The position numbers and the translations under genes were made by a program. From NCBI RefSeq assembly GCF_023161665.1, contig NZ_JALNTW010000016.1:1-64000 (forward strand): DNA of 64,000 bases. Reading direction: 5' to 3'. The DNA is from Shewanella sp. 1CM18E (GTDB lineage Bacteria; Pseudomonadota; Gammaproteobacteria; Enterobacterales; Shewanellaceae). The notes under the pieces are model-generated. The model did no database searches, was not told where the DNA came from, and saw nothing but the letters and a program-made list of their open reading frames with translations. Positions 57,615 to 64,000 of this stretch are shown here, one piece after another (position 1 is the first letter of the stretch; each line of letters opens with the position of its first letter).

Positions 57615-57971
57615 ATGGCCGAAGAAACCATATTCAGTAAAATTATTAGACGTGAAATTCCAGCTGATATCTTGTACCAAGATGAGCTTGTTACCGCATT
57701 CAGAGATATCACGCCTCAGGCACCAACCCATATTTTGATTATTCCTAATCATTTGATCCCAACGGCTAATGACATTAAAGCATCAGATGAAAAAGCCTTA
57801 GGGCGTATGATGTCAGTTGCTGCTAAATTGGCACAAGAAGCAGGTATTGCTGAAGATGGTTACCGCTTGATTATGAATTGCAATAAGCACGGTGGTCAGG
57901 AAGTATTCCATATCCATATGCATTTAGTGGGCGGACACCCACTAGGACGTATGTTGAGCCCAAGTGCATGA
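57615..57971 (+). CDS. hinT: HIT-family nucleotide hydrolase HinT
   Basis: A 118-residue protein of the PKCI-like branch. It opens with [17 protein letters not shown] and has the catalytic HIHMHLVGG (HxHxHxx). It hydrolyses adenosine phosphoramidates. It starts a rightward run with two thioesterase-like proteins and a YcfL lipoprotein; hinT and ycfL are also neighbours in E. coli. Its stop overlaps the next start (ATGA). Confidence 0.93.
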   Translation: MAEETIFSKIIRREIPADILYQDELVTAFRDITPQAPTHILIIPNHLIPTANDIKASDEKALGRMMSVAAKLAQEAGIAEDGYRLIMNCNKHGGQEVFHIHMHLVGGHPLGRMLSPSA

Positions 57972-58471
57972 ATACAGGCAATGAAAAAGACACGCTGACC
58001 CAAATGGCAAGTCGATTCGTTGAGCAGTTAACTCAGTGCCGTAAGCTTAAGCTTGCGGTACTTGAAGGTAGTGGCAGTCATGTTTTGATGGAATTGCCTT
58101 ACGATAAGCAACTTGTTGGCTATCCTGATACTGGCGTAATTCATGGTGGCGTGATCACTACCTTAATGGATACCGCTAGTGGTTGTGCTGTAGTGTGCTC
58201 TATTTTTGATAAGTTTGGTTTACTTGAGATCTCACCAACCTTAGATCTACGTGTTGACTATATGAAGCCGGCAGAGCCACATAAGCCTGTTTACGGATAT
58301 GCGCAATGCTATAAGTTATCGTCAAGTGTTGCATTTACCCGTGCGATTGCTTACCAAGATTCAATCGATGATCCTATTGCGCACGCGGTTGGTTCATTCA
58401 TGCGCATTAGTCCAGAAATGGTCGGTGAAGAGTTTAGGCAGGCATTGATGGGGAGCGATAATGAGCAGTGA
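57968..58471 (+). CDS. Hotdog-fold thioesterase-like protein (PaaI family), first copy
   Basis: A 167-residue PaaI-type hotdog protein. The family signature [17 protein letters not shown] is centred near residue 58. The preceding TGV and following [10 protein letters not shown] match the fold. It is translationally coupled to hinT and overlaps the next gene by 11 bases. Acyl-CoA or aryl-CoA thioester hydrolysis is expected; the substrate is not known. Confidence 0.8.
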   Translation: MNTGNEKDTLTQMASRFVEQLTQCRKLKLAVLEGSGSHVLMELPYDKQLVGYPDTGVIHGGVITTLMDTASGCAVVCSIFDKFGLLEISPTLDLRVDYMKPAEPHKPVYGYAQCYKLSSSVAFTRAIAYQDSIDDPIAHAVGSFMRISPEMVGEEFRQALMGSDNEQ

Positions 58472-58931
58472 ACCTTGTGCTGTTGATGATGGCGTTAAAC
58501 TTGATGTTAAAGGCATAGTTAAAAAAGCGACTGAACTGAATGATTTTGGTCACCTTTTAGAACATGTGCCCTATGCAAAGTTTATTGGTATGGGCGTTGA
58601 ACGCTTTGGTGATGAACTCGTCTTTAAACTGCCCGCGAAAGACGACAATATAGGTAACCCTATCTTACCCGCCTTACACGGTGGAGTGATTGCAGGTTTT
58701 ATGGAGATGTCTGCAATTGTGCAATTAATGGTATTTATGCAAACCACTAAAGTACCCAAAGTTGTTGATTTTTCAATCGACTACTTAAGGGCTGGTTATC
58801 ATAAAGACAGTTTTGCAGAATGTAAGATTACTCGTCAGGGACGCAGAGTGGCCAATGTCAGTATTAATTGTTGGCAAACAAATCGTAAGCATTTGATTGC
58901 TACGGCTAGAGCGCACTTTTTGATCGATTAA
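58461..58931 (+). CDS. Hotdog-fold thioesterase-like protein (PaaI family), second copy
   Basis: A 156-residue partner with the signature HGGVIAGFMEMSAIVQL and a typical second half (DFSIDYLRAG, GRRVANVSIN). It overlaps the first copy, so the two are co-translated and may form a mixed hotdog dimer or tetramer. The sequences of the two copies differ clearly, so they are not a recent duplication. Confidence 0.78.
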   Translation: MSSEPCAVDDGVKLDVKGIVKKATELNDFGHLLEHVPYAKFIGMGVERFGDELVFKLPAKDDNIGNPILPALHGGVIAGFMEMSAIVQLMVFMQTTKVPKVVDFSIDYLRAGYHKDSFAECKITRQGRRVANVSINCWQTNRKHLIATARAHFLID

Positions 58932-58986
58932 TTTAGTGCTAAATTATACTGAGTAATAGCAAACTTGTGCAGCAAAGGGGCTTGAG

Positions 58987-59376
58987 ATGAAAAAAGTATT
59001 ATTGGGATTATTAGTGGCATGCGTATTTACTGCTTGTGCACCACATACCGCAGGTGTGATGGCTGACTCAAAGGGCCAAGTGCGCGTAGATAACAATAGT
59101 TTCGGTAAAGAAGTTCAAGTCAATAATATTATGGCTCGCCCAGAAGGTGGCCTTTTACGTGGCACAGGTACTATCGCTAGCCAAGTGTCAACCGACCTAC
59201 GTGTACAGTACAAATTTACTTGGTATGACTTAAATGGCATGACCATTGATGATGAAGGCGTAAGCTGGAAATCGGTAAAGTTACACGGTAAGCAGCAATT
59301 ACAAGTGAGTGCAGTAGCGCCTAATGCCAATGCCACTCGCTTTGAACTATATGTTAGAAAAGCATTTTCTAACTAG
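58987..59376 (+). CDS. YcfL-family (DUF1425) lipoprotein
   Basis: 129 residues with a lipobox (VFTAC). The body matches YcfL: FGKEVQVNNIMARPEGGLLRGTG and WYDLNGMTIDDEGVSW. In E. coli ycfL lies next to hinT and lpoB, which fits the HinT neighbourhood here; the function is not established. A terminator follows. Confidence 0.8.
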   Translation: MKKVLLGLLVACVFTACAPHTAGVMADSKGQVRVDNNSFGKEVQVNNIMARPEGGLLRGTGTIASQVSTDLRVQYKFTWYDLNGMTIDDEGVSWKSVKLHGKQQLQVSAVAPNANATRFELYVRKAFSN

Positions 59377-59421
59377 GTCGCTGTAAATAAGTGTGTAACC
59401 CATAACCAGAACATGTTTGTT

Positions 59422-59452
59422 AAAAAAACGTCAGTTAAGCTGGCGTTTTTTT
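59422..59452 (+). terminator. Terminator after the YcfL gene
   Basis: AAAAAAACGTCAG pairs with CTGGCGTTTTTTT (one G-U pair) around TTAAG. Confidence 0.85.
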
Positions 59453-59522
59453 ATGCATGTCGTTCAGGTTTATTAAGAAGTCTGTCACTGAGTTGTAAAA
59501 TTCATGTATAATCGCGCTCGCC

Positions 59523-59632
59523 AAGGGGTGTTAAAGTCTATCAATCAAAAGTTTGATTTATAGACTAGTACTGAGATGTTGTAAAACAAACCCTTTGAAC
59601 CTGATCCGGCTAATACCGGCGTAGGAATGGGC
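59523..59632 (+). promoter_or_regulatory. TPP riboswitch (THI element)
   Basis: The leader contains the conserved GGGGTG, CTGAGATG and ACCCTTTGAACCTGATCCGG, followed by TAATACCGGCGTAGGAATGGG. These are the core segments of the thiamine pyrophosphate aptamer. It precedes the receptor gene by 63 bases and should repress the genes when TPP is high. Confidence 0.95.
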
Positions 59633-59668
59633 CACATGTCATTTCCCGATCGCTTCTTTATGTTGCCG

Positions 59669-59693
59669 GATCTCAAAATTTTACTTTGAGGTC
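59669..59693 (+). promoter_or_regulatory. Shine-Dalgarno-sequestering hairpin
   Basis: GATCTCAAA (59669-59677) pairs with TTTGAGGTC (59685-59693), a 9-bp helix with one G-U pair and a 7-base loop. The right arm contains the GAGG ribosome binding site three to five bases before the ATG at 59696. The hairpin therefore could block translation and is a likely expression platform of the riboswitch. Confidence 0.6.
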
Positions 59694-59695
59694 CT

Positions 59696-61831
59696 ATGTT
59701 AAACTTTAAATCTTACTCACCTGTTGCGCTTGCCGTTATTGCAGCAGTATCTTCTCCCAATGCTTTTGCCGAAACCGATGCTAGTTTAAATGATGGCATT
59801 GAAGTCATGGTTGTCACTTCAGATTTTCGTGGCTCAGCATTAGAAAAAATGCCTTCAAGCGTTACCGTTATTGATCAACAACAGATTGAAGATCAAGGCG
59901 CGCAGCATTTTGAAGATATACTCAATAGCATTGCTAACTTTAACTGGTCTGGCGGTAGCTCGCGTCCTAAATATTTTCAAATACGCGGAGTAGGTGAACA
60001 AGAAGAGTATCAAGGCGCGCCTAACTCTTCGGTAGGGTTTGTGGTTGATGATATTGATCTTTCTGGCCTTGGTATGGCCTCAAGCATGTACGACTTACAA
60101 CAAGTTGAAGTGTTACGTGGTCCACAAGGCACGCGTTATGGTGCTAATGCATTAGCAGGCCTTATCTATCTTAAAAGTAATGATCCAACAGATGTATTTG
60201 AACACGGCGCTGAAGTGTCATTTGGTGATGACAACTTGCAAACCTTTAGCGGTTTTAGCTCTGGTCCGGTAACGGACTCGGGGAAATTACTTTATCGTGT
60301 ATCGCTACAACAACATCAACAAGATGGCTACCGAGATAACCTGTATCTTGGTCGTAGTGATACTAATAATCGCGATGAATTTACCGGTCGCGCTAAACTA
60401 CGTTGGTATGCGACAGATGATCTAGAAATTGATCTCACCTTGCTTCATGCCAATTATGACAATGGTTATGATGTTTGGACGCTTGATAATAATGGTTTTG
60501 ATACCTTAACTGACGCTCCTGGCGAAGATAAGCAAAAAACTACCGGCTCATCACTTAAATTTACATACACTGGTGCAGAAAAGTTCCAGTTAACCTCATT
60601 AACTTCATTCGCTCAATCAGATACTCGCCATAACTACGATGGTGACTGGGCAAATCCAGATTACTGGGAGAGCCGTGATTGTGACGGTTCCCCTTGTGAA
60701 TATGAATATAACTGGGATAAGAAAGGCGAAAGAAAAACCATTACCCAAGAATTTAGATTGTCTTCAACAGAAGCAGGTCGAATCTTCTCTGATAGCACTG
60801 ACTGGCTAGTGGGTGTTTATGGTATGGATTTACAAGAAGACAACGATACTGTTGATAGCTATAGCCAGTTAACTGCTGAATATCAAGCAAAAAACTATGC
60901 ACTATTTGGTCAGCTTGATTCTGATCTAGGTGCAAATTATGCGTTATCTGTTGGTATGCGTGTTGAGCGCAGAGACAGCGACTATAGTGACTCTGCAGGT
61001 GATGCATTTTCTCCAAGTGAAACCATGTGGGGCGGACATATCGCACTAAGCAAAGCGCTGAGTGATGAGCATGAATCTTATATTCGTGTCGCTCGTGGTT
61101 ATAAGGCGGGTGGCTTTAACATGTCGCTCCCAATAGAGCTCGCAGACAAAAAAGAATACGACACAGAAATTCTATATAACTATGAAATTGGTCTTAAGTC
61201 GACTTGGTTAGATGGCGCAGCGAATACCAATTTGGCAGTTTTCTTTATGGATAGACAAGATCAACAAGTTGCAGCTTCGCAGCAATCTACTGTTCCAGGT
61301 GAAGAGGGGAACTTCATCCTATTTACCGAAAATGCCGGTAGTTCACATAATTACGGTGCCGAGCTGGATGGTAATTGGTACGCAACAGATAACCTGCAAG
61401 TGTATGGTAGCGTAGGCTGGTTAGAAACCGCTTATGGCGACTATGGATATGAAGACAAGTATGGCGCCATAGTCGATCTTTCTGGTCGTGAATTGGCTCA
61501 TTCACCAAACTTTACCTTTAGTTTAGGTGCGACTTATCGAAGTGATAGCGGTTGGTTTGCCAATGTAAATGCCAGCGGTAAGAGTGATTTTTACTATTCT
61601 GATAGTAATGAGTCAAAATCTGACGCTTACCAAATCTTCAATGCAAAGTTTGGTTACGAAGCGGATATTTGGTCTGCTTACCTGTGGGGACGTAATCTGT
61701 TTGATGAGCAATATGGCGTCCGTGGCTTCTATTTCGGTAATGAGCCGGATCTTGACTGGGCAGATAAGCAATATATTCGTTACGGTGATCCGCGTCAGAT
61801 AGGGGTCACCTTTAACGTTAAGTTCTTATAA
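59696..61831 (+). CDS. TonB-dependent receptor, probable thiamine uptake
   Basis: A 711-residue outer-membrane receptor. A signal peptide (ending NAFAET) is followed by a TonB-box-like IEVMVVTSDFRG, a plug domain (SVTVIDQQQIEDQGAQHFEDIL, EVLRGPQGTRYGANALAG) and a 22-strand barrel that ends in the terminal FNVKFL. Thiamine specificity is inferred from the TPP riboswitch in front and the permease and kinase behind. Confidence 0.88.
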   Translation: MLNFKSYSPVALAVIAAVSSPNAFAETDASLNDGIEVMVVTSDFRGSALEKMPSSVTVIDQQQIEDQGAQHFEDILNSIANFNWSGGSSRPKYFQIRGVGEQEEYQGAPNSSVGFVVDDIDLSGLGMASSMYDLQQVEVLRGPQGTRYGANALAGLIYLKSNDPTDVFEHGAEVSFGDDNLQTFSGFSSGPVTDSGKLLYRVSLQQHQQDGYRDNLYLGRSDTNNRDEFTGRAKLRWYATDDLEIDLTLLHANYDNGYDVWTLDNNGFDTLTDAPGEDKQKTTGSSLKFTYTGAEKFQLTSLTSFAQSDTRHNYDGDWANPDYWESRDCDGSPCEYEYNWDKKGERKTITQEFRLSSTEAGRIFSDSTDWLVGVYGMDLQEDNDTVDSYSQLTAEYQAKNYALFGQLDSDLGANYALSVGMRVERRDSDYSDSAGDAFSPSETMWGGHIALSKALSDEHESYIRVARGYKAGGFNMSLPIELADKKEYDTEILYNYEIGLKSTWLDGAANTNLAVFFMDRQDQQVAASQQSTVPGEEGNFILFTENAGSSHNYGAELDGNWYATDNLQVYGSVGWLETAYGDYGYEDKYGAIVDLSGRELAHSPNFTFSLGATYRSDSGWFANVNASGKSDFYYSDSNESKSDAYQIFNAKFGYEADIWSAYLWGRNLFDEQYGVRGFYFGNEPDLDWADKQYIRYGDPRQIGVTFNVKFL

Positions 61832-61912
61832 TTATCTATTTTAAATTGTTTCGTTATCCCGTGTTTATAAAACACTTTTATTTGCCAGCTAATTAAGCTG
61901 CTGAGGTTTACT

Positions 61913-62173
61913 ATGAAATTAACAGCTGAGATCAGTTGTTATCCGTTACAAGATAACTACCTAGAACCGATCAAATGGTTTATTGCTCGCGTTGACAGTT
62001 ATGACAATATCCAACGCGTGACTAACGCTATGGCGACCCAAGTTGTTGGCGAGTATGCTGATGTGATGTCGATGCTCGCAATTGAAATGCAAGGAGCCCA
62101 TGAGAAATTCGGTAAAGCAGTATTTGTGTGTAAGTTTATTGGCGGTGAGCTTAATTTAAGCCACAGCGAATAA
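61913..62173 (+). CDS. YkoF/MTH1187-like small thiamine-binding protein
   Basis: An 86-residue cytoplasmic protein of the YkoF-like family: AEISCYPLQDNYLEPIKWFIARVDSY, then the hydrophobic SMLAIEMQGAHEKFGKAVFVCKF pattern (quoted in part). YkoF of Bacillus binds thiamine. Its position between a riboswitch-controlled receptor and a PnuT-like permease supports a thiamine role. The gap to the receptor is 81 bases. Confidence 0.72.
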   Translation: MKLTAEISCYPLQDNYLEPIKWFIARVDSYDNIQRVTNAMATQVVGEYADVMSMLAIEMQGAHEKFGKAVFVCKFIGGELNLSHSE

Positions 62174-62188
62174 TCTCAATATAAATAG

Positions 62189-62227
62189 GCCACAACAGCT
62201 AAGTCCAAAATGGGCTAGTGTTGTGGC
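62189..62227 (+). other. Long hairpin inside the thiamine operon
   Basis: GCCACAACA (62189-62197) pairs with TGTTGTGGC (62219-62227); inside, AGTCC and GGGCT extend the fold around AAAAT. The tail is TATTTTAATT, a weak T tract. It may act as a partial terminator or as an mRNA stabiliser between the YkoF-like and permease genes. Confidence 0.5.
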
Positions 62228-62294
62228 TATTTTAATTCTATCCACTTATAACGGCTATTTGGCTGATCTTTAGGCTAAATACAAGGCGTTTATT

Positions 62295-62957
62295 ATGTCT
62301 GAATTTTGGTTGTCGCTAGTCAATAGTGTCACCACCGCACTGAGTGAAGCACAGGCACTTACTGCCTGGGAAGCGGTTGCTGTGTTACTGGCTGTGGCTT
62401 ACTTAGTTTTTGCGATGAAGGGCAGTATTTGGTGCTGGGCCGCCGCTTTTGTTAGCACGGCTATTTACACTGTTCTGTTTTGGAACGTATCGTTATTAAT
62501 GGAGTCATTGCTAAATGTTTACTATATGGCGATGGCTGTTTACGGCTATTGGATGTGGACTCGTGGCGGTAAAGAACATGATGGGGTCAATATCGTTTCT
62601 TGGAGCGCAATGACTCATCTTAAAATTATTGTCGTAACAGGCATTATTGCACTAGCTGTAGGGCATTTTATGGCAACTCAAACCCACGCCTCTTTGCCTT
62701 ATTTAGATGCCGCAACAACCTGTTTTGCGGTAATGACAACCTATTTAGTTGCGAAAAAAGTGCTAGAGAACTGGTTTTATTGGTTTGTGATAGATGCGGT
62801 ATCTATTTACTTGTATGTGAGTAAAGGATTGATGTTAACTGCTGTTTTATTTGTGCTTTATCTTGGCATGGTGGTGTTTGGCTACTATATGTGGCGCAAT
62901 AAGATGGAAGATCAACAAACGCTACCCGATAGCAAGTTCTCTGAAGGAAAAGCCTAA
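62295..62957 (+). CDS. pnuT: PnuC-family permease, probable thiamine transporter PnuT
   Basis: A 220-residue membrane protein with about seven helices. PnuC-type features are GSIWCWAAAFVSTAIYTVLFW and ESLLNVYYMAMAVYGYWMW (cited in part). PnuT proteins differ from the NMN transporter PnuC mainly by context, and this one is in a TPP-controlled set with a kinase that would trap the vitamin. The stop abuts the kinase start. Confidence 0.85.
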   Translation: MSEFWLSLVNSVTTALSEAQALTAWEAVAVLLAVAYLVFAMKGSIWCWAAAFVSTAIYTVLFWNVSLLMESLLNVYYMAMAVYGYWMWTRGGKEHDGVNIVSWSAMTHLKIIVVTGIIALAVGHFMATQTHASLPYLDAATTCFAVMTTYLVAKKVLENWFYWFVIDAVSIYLYVSKGLMLTAVLFVLYLGMVVFGYYMWRNKMEDQQTLPDSKFSEGKA

Positions 62958-64000
62958 GTGGTTGAGCAAGAAACCAAGCTTTTAACTAAAGCGTTAGCAA
63001 GTTATCTAGAGCAAGCTCAGCTCACTCATGTAAGTTTGATTACTCGGTTAAGTCAGGGGTTGAGTAATCAAAATTACTGCGTTCGTGGCTGTCATCCTAG
63101 CTATGATGGTGAAAGCTTTTGGGTGCTGAGAGTCAATAGCTGGGCCAGCTCTCAGATCTGTGATCGCAGGGCTGAGGTCGCTAATTGGCGTTTAGCCGCG
63201 AGTCACTCTCTAGCTCCTGAGGTGGTATATGTTAGCCCTTGTAATCGCTTTTATTTAAGCCGCTATTATTCGCAACAGCAGCAATACAATTGGAGTGCTT
63301 TAAGTAGTGAAAATGGTGTCAGTTCAATGACAACCGCGCTCACTAACTCATTAAACGAAAGTTCCCCTCCGCACTCATATAAAAGTAAGCACTCATATAA
63401 AAGCCAGCGCTCATATAAAGCTCAGCAGTTATGTCAGACCCCGTCTCTCAAGTTAGCCAATACACTTGGCAAATCCACTAGTACAGCTATTGAAGAAGCA
63501 GGGTTAATACTGCCACTGCTAAACGGCTTAGCTAAGTTACCAGAGCCTGAAAATAAAATGTCAGTTGATAAGCAATGGCATGTTTATCATCATCGACTGC
63601 AAAGTATGTTTGCCAAAGTGACAGCTTTACAAGCGAGGCATTGCAATGCTGCGCAAACAGTTTTACTTACAGCGTGGAAGCTAAGTTATGCCAAGCTAGT
63701 GGCCAATATTGAGCAAACCGAAGCTATGCTTCGCCGCTTAAATCATTGCATGATCCGCCAGCAATTTAGTCATAGAGATCTAAATCCATTCAATATCTTA
63801 TTGGTTGAAGGGGCGCTTAAGTGTATTGATTTTGAATATGCCTGCAGCTCCCATCCGCTATGCGATTTGGCGGCAGTGCTTGCCAGTCATTCGTTATCGA
63901 ATGAACAACGGCAATGGATTATTGAAGAATACTTAGCCAGTAATCCAAATTTAAATCATCATGCAGGTTCAGCGGTAAGCGCTGCGATTGACCTTTATTG
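62958..64000 (+). CDS. Thiamine kinase-like protein (APH/choline-kinase fold), 3' end cut off
   Basis: The frame is open from the GTG at 62958 to the window edge (347 codons, truncated). AAGGA lies nine bases upstream. It starts at the base after the pnuT stop. The kinase motifs are FSHRDLNPFNILLV and CIDFEYACSSHPLCDLA, the Brenner motif and metal site of aminoglycoside phosphotransferase-like kinases such as ThiK. A poorly conserved insert at about residues 105-200 contains three in-frame copies of an 18-base repeat (63372-63425). The kinase would phosphorylate imported thiamine; this is inferred from context. Confidence 0.75.
   Translation, partial: MVEQETKLLTKALASYLEQAQLTHVSLITRLSQGLSNQNYCVRGCHPSYDGESFWVLRVNSWASSQICDRRAEVANWRLAASHSLAPEVVYVSPCNRFYLSRYYSQQQQYNWSALSSENGVSSMTTALTNSLNESSPPHSYKSKHSYKSQRSYKAQQLCQTPSLKLANTLGKSTSTAIEEAGLILPLLNGLAKLPEPENKMSVDKQWHVYHHRLQSMFAKVTALQARHCNAAQTVLLTAWKLSYAKLVANIEQTEAMLRRLNHCMIRQQFSHRDLNPFNILLVEGALKCIDFEYACSSHPLCDLAAVLASHSLSNEQRQWIIEEYLASNPNLNHHAGSAVSAAIDLY
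63372..63425 (+). repeat. Three tandem 18-bp repeats in the kinase gene
   Basis: Three consecutive 18-base units share the core CTCATATAAA and encode the peptide units HSYKSK, HSYKSQ and RSYKAQ. The unit length is a multiple of three, so copy changes keep the frame. They fall in the insert that separates the N-lobe from the catalytic loop. Confidence 0.85.

Larger units (their letters stand above)
59377..59695 (+). other. Gap with terminator and TPP riboswitch leader
   Basis: 319 bases. The first half holds the YcfL terminator and the promoter of the thiamine genes. The second half is the TPP riboswitch and its expression platform. Confidence 0.8.

Overview
The window is chromosomal DNA of a gammaproteobacterium, almost certainly a marine Shewanella. 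Three things suggest this: the gltA / sdhCDAB / sucABCD cluster next to a two-pump RND efflux operon, a small tetraheme cytochrome c (CctA type) beside htpX, and the protein sequences themselves. Composition is AT-leaning. No rRNA or tRNA gene, prophage, CRISPR array or complete insertion sequence was seen. Assignments rest on reading motifs and gene order; no database search was run.

Layout. 1-8.4 kb: an RNA-like element with GGGA-loop hairpins, a two-half QueD-like protein, an M23 peptidase, a DUF2062 protein, and comEC-msbA-lpxK plus a 57-residue Trm112/YcaR protein. 8.4-10.7 kb: two unrecognised exported proteins. 10.9-18.4 kb: a leftward efflux operon of one adaptor and two RND pumps. 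18.9-30.2 kb: the TCA block, with gltA leftward and sdhCDAB-sucABCD rightward from a shared regulatory gap. 30.4-36.5 kb: mixed genes, including an AEC permease behind a structured leader that resembles a yybP-ykoY (Mn2+) riboswitch, a membrane-anchored glutamate-synthase-like protein, fur and cobB. 36.8-41.8 kb: an exported metallo-beta-lactamase-fold protein, a 330-bp MITE-like element with perfect 16-bp ends, a second EF-G and a zincin. 42-47.5 kb: the full biotin arm bioA / bioBFCD. 47.9-51 kb: htpX, cctA and a NarK-type transporter. 51.4-56.9 kb: a curli secretion locus with one curlin-like subunit, CsgD, CsgE, CsgF and CsgG, a transglutaminase-like TPR lipoprotein in front and two small unknowns behind. 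57-59.4 kb: a short TetR regulator, a HIT protein, two hotdog thioesterase-like proteins and a YcfL lipoprotein. 59.5-64 kb: a TPP riboswitch and a thiamine-salvage set (TonB receptor, YkoF-like binder, PnuT-type permease, ThiK-like kinase cut by the window end).

How the genes work together. Citrate synthase, succinate dehydrogenase, 2-oxoglutarate dehydrogenase E1/E2 and succinyl-CoA synthetase form most of the oxidative TCA cycle; the E3 subunit (lpd) is not here. MsbA and LpxK act in lipid A export and synthesis. The bio genes convert a malonyl-ACP starter to biotin with other enzymes encoded elsewhere. The curli genes export and assemble amyloid fibres. The last four genes look like a route that takes up thiamine through the outer and inner membranes and traps it by phosphorylation.

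Less routine points: the structured leader before the AEC permease, the split QueD signature, the MITE, the kinase with an in-frame triple 18-bp repeat, the curli locus without an evident CsgA or CsgC, and the hairpin that covers the Shine-Dalgarno of the thiamine receptor.
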